DNA of 64,000 nucleotides from the NCBI GenBank assembly GCA_046756245.1, contig JBHHVZ010000001.1, positions 1 to 64,000 of the forward strand, read 5' to 3'. The position numbers were made by a program, and so were the translations under genes. The notes under the pieces are model-generated. The model was not told where the DNA came from. It did not search any database and saw only the letters and a program-made list of their open reading frames with translations. How positions within the stretch are numbered: the stretch's first letter is position 1; every line of letters begins with the position of its first letter. Shown here in pieces: positions 1 through 9,993 of this stretch. The DNA comes from G021776435 sp046756245. GTDB taxonomy: Bacteria > Pseudomonadota > Alphaproteobacteria > Caulobacterales > Parvularculaceae.

Positions 1-18
1 CTAGCCGCAAACACAATA

Positions 19-56
19 AAAGCGCCGCCCCGAGAGCCATCACGGGACGGCGCTTT
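19..56 (-). terminator. Rho-independent terminator after aceA
   Basis: The 14-base arms 19-32 and 43-56 pair with one mismatch around a 10-base loop. Read on the minus strand, the stem is followed by a T-rich run (TTTATTGTGTTTG). It lies 38 bases past the aceA stop, so it ends that transcript. Confidence 0.75.
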
Positions 57-93
57 CCGGGGCGCTCCCCCAAGAACACCCCTTTCAGAGAAT

Positions 94-1383
<1,290 letters not shown>

Positions 1384-1488
1384 GGCGACATCTCCTCAAA
1401 AAACAACAGCGCTCGGGTCTTTCTTCGTCCCCCCGCGCTGTTTTCTCCAGCGCCAAGGCGTAGTTTGGTCTCTTATGTTACATTTTTT

Positions 1489-1504
1489 ATTGTAATATTG
1501 TAAT
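1489..1504. promoter_or_regulatory. Tandem 8-bp repeat in the aceA/regulator spacer, candidate operator
   Basis: ATTGTAAT occurs twice head to tail without a gap, inside an AT-rich patch unlike the surrounding GC-rich DNA. The patch lies between the divergent aceA (start 1383) and the XRE-type regulator (start 1607), where a shared operator would be expected. It does not match the published RamB half-site as I recall it. The operator role is inference. Confidence 0.4.
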
Positions 1505-1606
1505 TTTTGTCGTTTTATGACACTGTAAGGGCTGAAAACAGGACGTAAAAGGTTAATCGTTTTTCGCCCTTTCGCTGTAAGGCAGGAAACCTCCCGGATA
1601 AGCCCG

Positions 1607-3019
1607 TTGGCCAAACCCAGTGCAAAACTTTACGCCGGTCCGCGGCTCAGGCGCCTGCGCCGCTCGCTCGGCCTTACCCAGGCCGAGATGGCGGCCGATC
1701 TCGATATCTCGCCGTCCTACGTCACCCTGATCGAGCGCAATCAGCGTCCGCTGTCGGCCGACCTCCTGCTCAGGCTCGCCGAAACCTACGATCTCGACCT
1801 CAAATCGTTTTCCGGCGGCGAGGAGGAGACCTTCGCGCAGTTGCAGGAAGCGCTTTCGGACCCGCTCTTTGAGGAGCGCGGCATCGGCCGCGAGGATTTG
1901 CGTGACCTTCTGTCGGCGAGCCCCGCCATGGGCGAAGCGTTCGCTGCGCTCTATCGCGCCTACAAAACCGCGCAGGACGGTCTGATGGAAGCGCGCGCCG
2001 CCGGCGACGCCGGCGCGCCCGATCCGCTCGAGGAAGCGCGCGAATTCATCGGCGGCGAGCGCAATTATTTTGCGGCGCTCGACGAACGCGGCGAGGCGCT
2101 TGCGCGCGCGCTCGGCGCGCCGGGCGCCGACGTTTTCGGCGCGCTCGCCGCGCGCATCGAGGACAAACACGGCCTTGCGGTGCGCGTTTATCCCGCCGAC
2201 GTCATGACCGGCGCCTATCGCCGCCTCGACCGCCACCGCCGCCAGGTGTCGCTTTCAGAAGCGCTCGATCACGCCAGCCGCACCTTTCAGCTCGCCCTGC
2301 AACTGGTTTTGCTGGAAGCCGGCGATGCGCTCGACGAAACGCTCGCGGAAGGCGCATTCAAAAGCGACGGCGGCCGGCGGCTGGCGCGCGCAGCGCTCGC
2401 CAATTACGCCGCCGCCGCGATTCTGATGCCCTATCCGCGCTTTTTTTCGTCAGCCGAAGATCTCGGCTACGACGTCGAGGCGCTGGCGCGCCGTTTCGCC
2501 ATGAGCTTCGAGCAGATCTGCCACCGCCTGACGACGCTGCAGCGTCCCGGCGCGGAAGGCGTGCCGTTCTTCTTCCTGCGGGTCGACGCCGCTGGCAATG
2601 TGTCGAAGCGGTTTTCCGGCGGATTGTTTCCGTTTGCGCGTTTCGGCGGCTCGTGTCCCCTATGGAACGTGCACGAAACCTTCCGAACGCCGCGAAAAAT
2701 CCTGACACAGATTATCGAGCTGCCGGACGGCGCAGCTTATTTTTCGATCGCGCGGACCGTGCACGGCGGGGCCGGCGGCTATGGCGCGCCGCAGGCCGAA
2801 CGCGCGGTGGCGCTGGGGTGCGAATTGAAACACGCCGAAAAGCTCGTCTACGCGAAGGACCTTGACCTTGCGGCGGCCGCACGCGCGCCGATCGGGGTCA
2901 CCTGCCGGCTTTGTCCGCGCGCCAATTGCGCCGCCCGCGCCCACCCGCCGGCCGAACGGCGGCTCATCGTCGACGAGCACCGCCGCCTCGCCGCCCCGTT
3001 CAGCTTCGCGTTCGATTAG
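1607..3019 (+). CDS. XRE-family ScfR/RamB-type transcriptional regulator
   Basis: This 470-residue protein has an N-terminal XRE helix-turn-helix (about 10-66, with LTQAEMAADLDISPSYVTLIE). A middle region resembles the ImmA/IrrE fold but lacks an HExxH motif, and the C-terminal DUF2083-type domain ends in a cysteine cluster (CRLCPRANCAARAHPP). Regulators of this architecture sense short-chain acyl metabolism and control genes such as isocitrate lyase, glyoxylate-shunt or propionate genes. Its position divergent from aceA fits that role. The start is TTG; no ATG or GTG lies upstream in frame and the GGCAGGA-like site is about 20 bases away, so the exact start is uncertain. The stop interlocks with that of the convergent gene (TTAG, 3016-3019). 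Confidence 0.85.
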   Translation: MAKPSAKLYAGPRLRRLRRSLGLTQAEMAADLDISPSYVTLIERNQRPLSADLLLRLAETYDLDLKSFSGGEEETFAQLQEALSDPLFEERGIGREDLRDLLSASPAMGEAFAALYRAYKTAQDGLMEARAAGDAGAPDPLEEAREFIGGERNYFAALDERGEALARALGAPGADVFGALAARIEDKHGLAVRVYPADVMTGAYRRLDRHRRQVSLSEALDHASRTFQLALQLVLLEAGDALDETLAEGAFKSDGGRRLARAALANYAAAAILMPYPRFFSSAEDLGYDVEALARRFAMSFEQICHRLTTLQRPGAEGVPFFFLRVDAAGNVSKRFSGGLFPFARFGGSCPLWNVHETFRTPRKILTQIIELPDGAAYFSIARTVHGGAGGYGAPQAERAVALGCELKHAEKLVYAKDLDLAAAARAPIGVTCRLCPRANCAARAHPPAERRLIVDEHRRLAAPFSFAFD

Positions 3020-4182
3020 GCGGCCGCATCGCGCTCCATAAACGCCGCGATGGCCTTGGCGGCGCGCACCGAAGAAGGTTGATCAGTGAGATCGAACGTG
3101 TCGGCGAAATGCGCCTTTTGCGCATCCTCGTAACGGTTCGGATCGGCGAGCGCGGCCGACAGCGCCGGGCCAAGCGCGCTGATGTCCTCTATCGCTTCGC
3201 CGAGGCGCCAGGCGGCGAATTCTTCCTTGCCGCGCCAGTCGATGCGGTGCGGATTGAGGAAGACGCAGGGGCGAGGGCGCGCCAGGAATTCGATCACCTG
3301 GCTCGACACGTCGGCGAGATAAAGATCGGAATTCAGCGTATACGTCATATCGAACAGGCGCGGGCTGTCCACATCGATCAGGATATTGTCGCAGTGAAAA
3401 TATTTTCCCGGAATTTTGCGGCGAACCATGATGCGAAGGCCGTTCGGCGCAATATGCACGCGCTTTTTGAACAGCATCACATGCGGCGCGAAGATGAGAT
3501 TAAGCTTCGGATGACGCGCGAAATAGTCGAGAATCTCGGCGCCCATCGCGTTCCATGACGACAGGCCCGGCGCGAAATGCGGATTGTAAAAAACGACCGG
3601 ATTGTCATTGTCGAAAAACCGGTGACGCGGCTGGTCGAGATCGACCAAATCGAATTTCGGATAGCCGATGAGCGCATAATCATTGCCGTCGAGCCCGCCG
3701 CTTTCGGCGAGCCTGCGCCGGTATTTCTCGCCCTGCAGGAGCAGGAGGTCGAAATATTTGAAACTGGGGTGAAAGCCGATCGCCCGGTCGCCGGCGCCGT
3801 GGCGGACATGGATGAATTTGACGCCCTTGACGCCGAATACGCGCTTCAGAAAAAGGCAGGTGCGCTCCGGCGCGACCAGCGCGTCAAGCTGTTTGAACGC
3901 ATCCGCATTGAATCCAAGGCGCGCCACCCGGCTCGCCGGCATTGCGCCGTCGAGAAGCTTCCCGAGCGCGCTGACGCCCGGCGGCAAAGTCAGATCGACA
4001 AAGCCAACCCGCGCCGGCCGGTCTTCAGAAAGCGCGCGCTGGACGCTTTCATGAACCGCCGGATCGCTTGCGAAAACCACGAGCTCGTAATCCGGGCGAT
4101 GTTTCGCCAGCGCCTCAAGCACCGGCAGCAAGTGCCCCGCCTGATGGCCCGCATCATGGTTGAACAGAAATCCGATCTTCAT
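3016..4182 (-). CDS. CDP-glycerol glycerophosphotransferase-like GT-B protein
   Basis: The 388-residue protein begins with a GT-B-like strand (MKIGFLFNHDAGHQAGHLLP). Near residues 290-310 it carries the DVSSQVIEFLARPRPCVFLN block typical of the TagB/TagF glycerophosphotransferase family, whose members add glycerol-phosphate or other polyol-phosphate groups to cell-envelope polymers. An internal HVRHGAGD segment also fits that fold. No signal peptide is visible, so it probably acts at the cytoplasmic face. It is divergent from a glycosyltransferase and an FkbM methyltransferase, which points to a small surface-polysaccharide decoration cluster. Donor and acceptor cannot be read from the sequence. 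Confidence 0.65.
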   Translation of the reverse strand: MKIGFLFNHDAGHQAGHLLPVLEALAKHRPDYELVVFASDPAVHESVQRALSEDRPARVGFVDLTLPPGVSALGKLLDGAMPASRVARLGFNADAFKQLDALVAPERTCLFLKRVFGVKGVKFIHVRHGAGDRAIGFHPSFKYFDLLLLQGEKYRRRLAESGGLDGNDYALIGYPKFDLVDLDQPRHRFFDNDNPVVFYNPHFAPGLSSWNAMGAEILDYFARHPKLNLIFAPHVMLFKKRVHIAPNGLRIMVRRKIPGKYFHCDNILIDVDSPRLFDMTYTLNSDLYLADVSSQVIEFLARPRPCVFLNPHRIDWRGKEEFAAWRLGEAIEDISALGPALSAALADPNRYEDAQKAHFADTFDLTDQPSSVRAAKAIAAFMERDAAA

Positions 4183-4305
4183 AGTTGCTGGAAACCGGTG
4201 TGAACAGTCGGCGTCGCCGGCGGTTTCTTAGCGTGGAATTTCAGTCGCGTCATCGGCGCCGCGCACCCCGTCACCGAAGCGTGACAGGCCGGGAATTGCG
4301 GGCTA

Positions 4306-5049
4306 GTGCTCTATTCCGTGAGCAAGACCGTCGCCTGCATGAAATGGGGAACGCGCTACGGGCCGGAATTCGCCAACCGGCTCTACCGCGCCGTGCGGCG
4401 CAACGTGACCGGGAGCCTGCGTTTCGTCTGCTTCACAGAAGACCCCGCCGGCCTCGACCCGGACATCGACGCCCAGCCGCTGCCGCCGATCAACCTGCCC
4501 GAACGCGTCGCCTGGACGCCCTGGCGCAAGCTTTCGCTGTGGCAGGCGCCGCTGGCCGGCCTTTTCGGCGACGTGCTGGCGCTTGATCTCGATCTTGTCG
4601 TCACCGGGTCGCTCGACGATTTTTTCACGTACCGCCCCGGCGCCTATTGCGTGATCGAAAACTGGACCCAGAAGGGAAAGGGGATCGGCAATACGTCGGC
4701 TTTCAGAATTCCGGTCGGGCGTTACACGCATATTTTCGACCGGATCAATCTGGATCCGGAAAGCGTGCTCGGCGCGTTCCGGATCGAACAGCATTACATC
4801 TCCCATTACATTCCCGAACAGACGCTCTGGCCGCCGGAGTGGTGCCTCAGCTTTAAGCATTCCGTGTTGCCGCGGTTTCCGATGAACTGGGTGAGAACGC
4901 CCGAACTTCCCGCCGGCGCCCGGATCGTCGCCTTCACCGGCCATCCGGACCCGGATGAAGCGCTCGTCGGCGCGTGGCCGGCGCCGATCCACAAGCGGTT
5001 TTATAAACGCGTGCGGCCGACGCCCTGGATCGCGGAGCACTGGCGGTGA
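4306..5049 (+). CDS. GT-A fold glycosyltransferase
   Basis: The protein has 247 residues. A nucleotide-sugar transferase fold is indicated by VLALDLDLVVTGSLDDFF (about 90-107), whose DLDLD contains the metal-binding DxD motif of GT-A enzymes such as GT8 and related families. A conserved NTSAF segment and a C-terminal GHPDP follow. There is no transmembrane segment. The start is GTG at 4306; a second in-frame GTG lies four codons later. The gene overlaps the FkbM methyltransferase by 4 nt (GTGA), so the two are translationally coupled and probably act on the same glycan. The sugar transferred is unknown. Confidence 0.7.
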   Translation: MLYSVSKTVACMKWGTRYGPEFANRLYRAVRRNVTGSLRFVCFTEDPAGLDPDIDAQPLPPINLPERVAWTPWRKLSLWQAPLAGLFGDVLALDLDLVVTGSLDDFFTYRPGAYCVIENWTQKGKGIGNTSAFRIPVGRYTHIFDRINLDPESVLGAFRIEQHYISHYIPEQTLWPPEWCLSFKHSVLPRFPMNWVRTPELPAGARIVAFTGHPDPDEALVGAWPAPIHKRFYKRVRPTPWIAEHWR

Positions 5050-5885
5050 GCAGTGAAGCCGCGCCGTTCGGAACCTATGCGCCCGAGGGGTTGCAAGCCT
5101 GGGCGCGGGCGCGCGCAAACGGGCTTCGAAGCGGACAGCCTGGCAAATGGCTGCGCTCCATCCTGTTGAGGCTGGCCGGCGGCAAGGCGCGCAAACCGCG
5201 CGACGTCGTCGTTTTCGGCGATCAGCGCGCCCGTCTCCACCCTTACGACAATATCTGCGAAAAGCGCGTCTACGCGGGCGCGCAGCTCTGGGATGCGCTC
5301 GAGCGCGCCGCGCTTGCAGAGGCGATCTGCGCCCATGACGGCGAGAATTTCATGTTCGCCGATATCGGCGCCAATGTCGGGCTTTATTCGCTGTTTGCGC
5401 GCTCAGTCGCGCGCGAGGCCGGGCGCGCAATCCGCCTGCTTTGCGTCGAACCGGAGCCGGTGGTGCGCGCGCGCATGGCGTTCAATCTTCGCGCTTCAGG
5501 CGCGCTAGATGAAGCAGCGGTTCTCGACTGGGCGATCGGCCCGAAATCGGGCGAGGTTTCGCTTTACGTCAATGAGAAAAACCGCGGCGAAAACAGGCTC
5601 GACGGCGCCGGCGATCCGGTGAGGGTTGCCGCCCGCCCGCTCATAGACGCTTTCGGCGCCGCCGGATTTGACCGCGTCGACGCCATGAAAATCGACATCG
5701 AAGGCGCCGAGCGTCCCGCGCTTGAGGCGTTTTTCAGGACGGCGCCAGCGCCGCTCTGGCCGCGCCTTATCATCCTGGAAACCGCCCATGATCGCGCCGA
5801 AGAGTCGGCGCTGAAGCTCTGTCTCGAGCACGGTTATTCGATCGCCGTTCAAACCCGGCTCAACGCCATTCTCAAGCTGGCTTAA
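5046..5885 (+). CDS. FkbM-family SAM-dependent methyltransferase
   Basis: The 279-residue protein has the SAM-binding motif ADIGANVGLYS (aspartate near 106) and the FkbM signature MKIDIEGAE further on. FkbM enzymes O-methylate small molecules or sugar residues. Behind a glycosyltransferase, methyl capping or decoration of a surface glycan is the likely job. The start overlaps the upstream stop (GTGA). The stop interlocks with that of hslO on the opposite strand (TTAA, 5882-5885). Confidence 0.85.
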   Translation: MSSEAAPFGTYAPEGLQAWARARANGLRSGQPGKWLRSILLRLAGGKARKPRDVVVFGDQRARLHPYDNICEKRVYAGAQLWDALERAALAEAICAHDGENFMFADIGANVGLYSLFARSVAREAGRAIRLLCVEPEPVVRARMAFNLRASGALDEAAVLDWAIGPKSGEVSLYVNEKNRGENRLDGAGDPVRVAARPLIDAFGAAGFDRVDAMKIDIEGAERPALEAFFRTAPAPLWPRLIILETAHDRAEESALKLCLEHGYSIAVQTRLNAILKLA

Positions 5886-6844
5886 ACCCAGGCTTCTTTT
5901 CCTGCTAGATGTGGAGCCTCAACAGGTTGTCCATCCGGCGCGAACAGATAGTCGGTCCGGCAGAATTCGCAGGTGACGCGGATCGCGCCGTCCTCAACCA
6001 TGGCGGCGAGATCGTCTTCGCTGTAACGCGAAAGAACGGCGCTGATCTTTTCAGCGTTGCACCCGCATGAAGCCCGCACCGGCTTTGCGCCGAACACCCT
6101 GACGCCGTCCTCGTGATAGAGGCGATAGAGCAGGTCTTCGGGGCGCAGGTTCGGATCGAGCAATTCGTCCGCCTGCGCCGTTTGCAGGAACGCTGCGGCG
6201 CGGTCCCAGATTTCGCGATCTTCGGCGCCGGCGAGCGCAGCTTCGCCGCGTTCGCGCCCGCCGCCTTCGCCCGGCATGAACTGGGCGATGATCCCGCCGG
6301 CCCGCCAGACCTCGCCTTCGCCGGGGCGCGCAATGCGGCCGACGGCGAGCCTGACCGCGGTCGGGATCTGTTCCGACTGGTCGAAATAGGCGACCGCCGC
6401 CTCGGCCAGCGTTTCTCCGTCAAGCGCGGTGACGCCCTGATAGCGCTCCATGTCGGGGCCCTGATCGAAGGTCATGGCCATATGGCCGGATCCGAGAAGG
6501 GCGCGCGCGCCCTCCCCCGACAGCACGGTTTCGCCGGCGAGCGAGGCGGTCGCGCGCAGCGCGCCGGATGCGTCGTAATCAGCTGCGATCATCGAGACTG
6601 GGCCGTCGCCCTGGGCCTGAAAGATCAGCTTGCCGTCGAATTTCAGCGCAGCGCCCATCATCGCTGTGAACGCCGCCGCCTCGCCGAGAAGATGCGAAAC
6701 CGGTTCCGGAAAATCATGCCGGGTGAGAATTTCGTCTATCGCGCCGCCGAGCCGGACGACGCGCCCGCGCACGGCGGCCTCGCCGACCTGAAACGGCAGG
6801 ACGATATCGTCCGGATGCAGACCGTTTGCGCTGTCAGAAACCAT
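5882..6844 (-). CDS. hslO: Hsp33 redox-regulated chaperone
   Basis: The 320-residue cytosolic holdase is switched on by oxidation. The C-terminal zinc redox switch is intact: SCGC about 40 residues before CEFC, giving the CxC...CxxC set. The N-terminal domain matches the family (PEPVSHLLGEAAAFTAM). The gene lies 10 bases after the ABC-2 permease stop and is probably cotranscribed with it. The C-terminal tail of about 20 residues past the last cysteine pair is ordinary for alphaproteobacterial forms. Confidence 0.95.
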   Translation of the reverse strand: MVSDSANGLHPDDIVLPFQVGEAAVRGRVVRLGGAIDEILTRHDFPEPVSHLLGEAAAFTAMMGAALKFDGKLIFQAQGDGPVSMIAADYDASGALRATASLAGETVLSGEGARALLGSGHMAMTFDQGPDMERYQGVTALDGETLAEAAVAYFDQSEQIPTAVRLAVGRIARPGEGEVWRAGGIIAQFMPGEGGGRERGEAALAGAEDREIWDRAAAFLQTAQADELLDPNLRPEDLLYRLYHEDGVRVFGAKPVRASCGCNAEKISAVLSRYSEDDLAAMVEDGAIRVTCEFCRTDYLFAPDGQPVEAPHLAGKEAWV

Positions 6845-6854
6845 CTTCGCGCCG

Positions 6855-7712
6855 TCAGCTTTTCAGCTTGTAACCGGACTTGATCAGCCCGTAACACCAT
6901 ACTGCAAGCACGGTGTTGACGCCCAATGTGACAAGAACGCCCGTCAGCACGCTCGCCTCCGCCGCGCCGGTGAACCCGTAGCGAAAGCCGTCGATCAGAT
7001 AGAAGACCGGGTTGAAGTGGCTGAATGTCAGGAACGGCTCCGGCAGGCGGCTGATGGCGTAAAAGGTGCCGGACAAAAACGTCAGCGGCGTGATGATAAA
7101 ATTGGTGACGGCGGCGAGCTGATCGAATTTTTCCGCCCAGACGCCGCCGAGAACGCCCAGCATGCCGAACATGAACGCCGCCGCCAGGGCGAAATAGGCC
7201 GCCGCCCACGGAACGGCGAGACCCATCGGATCGGAAAACGCCATGAAGCCGGCGCTGGTGAGCGCGGTCACGAGACCGACGAGAAGTCCGCGCGTCGCCG
7301 CGCCGGCGACGAACGCCACCGCCATTTCGGAAGGCGACAATGGCGGCATCAAGACGTCGACGATCGAGCCCTGCACTTTCGAAATCATCAGCGAGGAAGA
7401 GGAATTGGCGAACGCGTTGGTGAGGATCGCCATCATGATGAGGCCCGGCGCCAGAAAGACGATATAGGGAACGCCGCCCACATCGCCGCGCGCCGCGCCG
7501 AACGCCTGCATGAAAACCACGAGAAACAGGAGCGTCGATATCACCGGCGCAATAATGGTTTGAAACGCGACCTTCAGAAAACGGCGCACTTCCTTGACGT
7601 AAAGGGTCCAAAGTCCGAGCCAATTCACGGCGCCGAAGCGCCGCTCGCCGAAAGCATAAGGCGCCGGAACGCCCGGCGCGCCTGTCACTACGGTCTTTTC
7701 ATCAACAGTCAT
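6855..7712 (-). CDS. ABC-2 type transporter permease
   Basis: This is a 285-residue inner-membrane permease with six predicted membrane segments. It has the ABC-2 features FLAPGLIMMAILTNAF and TPLTFLSGTFY, as in YadH/NodJ-type exporters. I chose the ATG at 7712 because GAGAGA sits just upstream; a longer form would need a TTG at 7793 and a poorly structured 27-residue extension. No ATP-binding subunit is adjacent, so the partner must lie elsewhere. The substrate cannot be inferred. Transcription continues into hslO. Confidence 0.85.
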   Translation of the reverse strand: MTVDEKTVVTGAPGVPAPYAFGERRFGAVNWLGLWTLYVKEVRRFLKVAFQTIIAPVISTLLFLVVFMQAFGAARGDVGGVPYIVFLAPGLIMMAILTNAFANSSSSLMISKVQGSIVDVLMPPLSPSEMAVAFVAGAATRGLLVGLVTALTSAGFMAFSDPMGLAVPWAAAYFALAAAFMFGMLGVLGGVWAEKFDQLAAVTNFIITPLTFLSGTFYAISRLPEPFLTFSHFNPVFYLIDGFRYGFTGAAEASVLTGVLVTLGVNTVLAVWCYGLIKSGYKLKS

Positions 7713-7945
7713 GGGGTCTCTCTCGGCGCCGGTGTCGCGCGCGGCGGCGCCCGCGTCAAGCGTTTGCGGATCGATACCAGATATAGTGTGCAAAAATATA
7801 CCTCGGCGCCATATTGTATTTCCCCTGTCTGGAGCTACTATATCTTGGCGTTTAGACAGCGTCTCATGTGGAAAAAATCAACATATAGAGGCGTACGGCG
7901 GGGCCGGCAGGACGGCGGCCGGATTTCAATCGAGGAGTTTGCAAA

Positions 7946-8455
7946 ATGGCCTGGACCGACGAGCGGGTTGAGCTTCTGAAAAAACTGTGGGCGGAGGGAC
8001 TTTCGGCGAGTCAGATCGCGGGCAAGATGGGCGGCGTGACGAGAAACGCCGTGATCGGCAAAGTGCACCGGCTCGGCCTGTCGGGCCGCGCCACGCCGGC
8101 CAAACCTTCGCGCGGGCGCACGGTCGAACGCAGCGCCGACACAAGCGCGTCTTACAAGCCGGCGCCGGCAGTCAAATCGGTCTTTCCCGAACCTGAATTC
8201 ATCAAACCTGTCGTGCTCGATTCCGGCGATATGACGACGGTTTCGACGCTCAAAAACAATATGTGCAAATGGCCGATCGGCGATCCGGCCAGAGACGATT
8301 TCCATTTTTGCGGCCAGTCGACCGCAGCCGGGAAATCCTACTGCGCCTATCACGCGCACATGGCGTTTCAGCCGGCCCAGCGCAAACCGGAACGCGCAGC
8401 CGACGCGCGCCGTCTCGCCGACGCCAACAAGGCGCGCCGCCGCGCCGCGAGTTAG
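7946..8455 (+). CDS. gcrA: GcrA cell-cycle regulator
   Basis: The 169-residue protein opens with the hallmark MAWTDERVELLKKLW and the helix-turn-helix up to about residue 48. A proline-rich linker follows, then a C-terminal part with cysteines at 107, 122 and 133 (CKWPIGDP, FCGQ, YCAYH). In Caulobacter, GcrA binds CcrM-methylated GANTC sites and recruits sigma-70 RNA polymerase to cell-cycle promoters. A clear GAGGAG lies 8 bases before the ATG. I saw no GANTC site in the upstream 150 bases. The stop interlocks with the phoB stop (TTAG, 8452-8455). Confidence 0.96.
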   Translation: MAWTDERVELLKKLWAEGLSASQIAGKMGGVTRNAVIGKVHRLGLSGRATPAKPSRGRTVERSADTSASYKPAPAVKSVFPEPEFIKPVVLDSGDMTTVSTLKNNMCKWPIGDPARDDFHFCGQSTAAGKSYCAYHAHMAFQPAQRKPERAADARRLADANKARRRAAS

Positions 8456-9144
8456 GGAGCGGTCTCCAGCGCGTAGCCGGCCGAGCGCACGGTGCGAATC
8501 GGATCGCCCTGCCCGTATTTGTTGAGCGCCTTGCGCAGCCGGCCGATGTGAACGTCGACCGTGCGCACTTCGACGAAAACATCCGTGCCCCAAACGGCGT
8601 TCAACAGCTGCTCGCGCGAAAACACGCGGCCGGGGTGCTGGATCATATGATCGAGCAGCCGGAACTCGGTCGGCCCGAGATGAATTTCCTTCTCGCCGCG
8701 CACCACCCGGCGCGAACTCCGGTCGAGATTGATGTCGCCGCAGCGCACAATGTCTTCGGCGAGGCCGGGACGGATCCGGCGCAGGACAGCGCGCATGCGC
8801 GCCATGAGCTCGTTGGTGGAGAACGGCTTGGTGAGATAGTCGTCGGCCCCGGTTTCGAGCCCGCGCACCCTGTCGGCCTCCTCGGAGCGCGCCGTCAGCA
8901 TGATCACCGGCATGTTGCGGGTTTCCTGACGCGAACGCAGGCGCCGGCACACCTCGATGCCCGACACCTTCGGCAGCATCCAGTCGAGGATCACGAGGTC
9001 CGGCGGCTCTTCGTCGATTTTCATGAGCGCTTCCTCGCCGTCACGGGCGACCGAAACCGCGAAATTTTCCTTGCCAAGATTATAGTCGAGCAGCGTGGTG
9101 AGCGCTTCTTCGTCCTCGACTATCAGAACTTTGGTTTTCGCCAT
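8452..9144 (-). CDS. phoB: Phosphate response regulator PhoB
   Basis: This 230-residue OmpR/PhoB-type regulator has a receiver domain with phospho-acceptor aspartate 54 (LVILDWMLP), threonine and lysine switch residues (MLTARSEE, TKPFS), and a C-terminal winged helix (TVDVHIGRLRKAL). Phosphorylated PhoB activates phosphate-starvation genes. It is last in the order phoR-phoU-phoB, 31 bases after phoU. Confidence 0.95.
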   Translation of the reverse strand: MAKTKVLIVEDEEALTTLLDYNLGKENFAVSVARDGEEALMKIDEEPPDLVILDWMLPKVSGIEVCRRLRSRQETRNMPVIMLTARSEEADRVRGLETGADDYLTKPFSTNELMARMRAVLRRIRPGLAEDIVRCGDINLDRSSRRVVRGEKEIHLGPTEFRLLDHMIQHPGRVFSREQLLNAVWGTDVFVEVRTVDVHIGRLRKALNKYGQGDPIRTVRSAGYALETAP

Positions 9145-9175
9145 CGCCGTATCCGTCCCGCGCCGCGGTTCAATT

Positions 9176-9889
9176 TTAATCCGTATGGGGTCTAATCGAA
9201 GCGGTCGACGTTTCGTCGCCTTTCGGCCGTTCCTCGATGAGCGGATCGCCGGTCATCAGAAAATGGACGGCTTCCGCGATGTTCGTCGCGTGATCGCCGA
9301 CGCGTTCGAAATTCTTGGCGATGAAAACAAGATGCGTGCAGGCGTTCACGTAGGCGGAATTCTCCATCATGGCGAGAAGAATTTCCTTGAACACGGAATT
9401 GTAAAGCTCGTCGACTTCGTCGTCGCCGCTCCACACGGCCCTGGCGGCGGTGAGGTTGCGCGCGGCGTATGCGTTCAGAATGTCGGAAATCTGGCGCAGG
9501 CTCGCCCGGCCCATGCGCGCCACGCCGGCGATCGGGCGCATCGGTTTTTCGCGGCTCAGGACGAGCGTGCGCTTGGCGACGTTCTTGGCGAGGTCGCCGA
9601 CCCGTTCGAGATCGCCCGAAACCTTCATGACCGTCATCGCCTCGCGAAGCTCCGGCCGCGAGACGGGACCGGCCGAAAGGATCTCCATCACGTCGGCGCC
9701 GATATCCCGGTCGAGGGCGTCGATGCGCGCGTCCGAGGCGATAATCTTTTCCGCCGCGGCGACGTCGCGGCGCTCGAACGCAGAGATGGTCTCGGCAAGC
9801 TGCGCCTCGACCAGGCCGGCCATCTGGGCCAGCTTGGTTTGAAGCTCCTGAAACGACGCTTTTGGCGCGGTATGGGCGGCGTTCGCCAT
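9176..9889 (-). CDS. phoU: Phosphate signalling regulator PhoU
   Basis: The 237-residue cytosolic protein has two three-helix PhoU repeats, each with the metal-contact pattern (DLERVGDLAKN in the first, NFERVGDHATNIAE in the second). PhoU links the Pst transporter to PhoR and keeps PhoR inhibitory when phosphate is plentiful. Here it lies between phoR and phoB, and no pstSCAB genes accompany it. Confidence 0.95.
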   Translation of the reverse strand: MANAAHTAPKASFQELQTKLAQMAGLVEAQLAETISAFERRDVAAAEKIIASDARIDALDRDIGADVMEILSAGPVSRPELREAMTVMKVSGDLERVGDLAKNVAKRTLVLSREKPMRPIAGVARMGRASLRQISDILNAYAARNLTAARAVWSGDDEVDELYNSVFKEILLAMMENSAYVNACTHLVFIAKNFERVGDHATNIAEAVHFLMTGDPLIEERPKGDETSTASIRPHTD

Positions 9890-9993
9890 GACCGGAACCG
9901 GCTCCCTGCATGCTGCGAAAGTGCGGCGATAGATGCCCGTTTTTTATGACACAATCATGTCCGTCAGGCGAATTTTAGCGCAAAAAGTGCGCT

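Noticed and set aside
9890..9993. Pho box between phoR and phoU
   Set aside because: A TGTCAT-like half is present on the minus strand, but no second half with the correct 11-base spacing could be found.
9977..9993. Terminator after phoR
   Set aside because: The hairpin AGCGCA/TGCGCT has only 6 bp and is followed on the minus strand by AAAATT and not a T-run.
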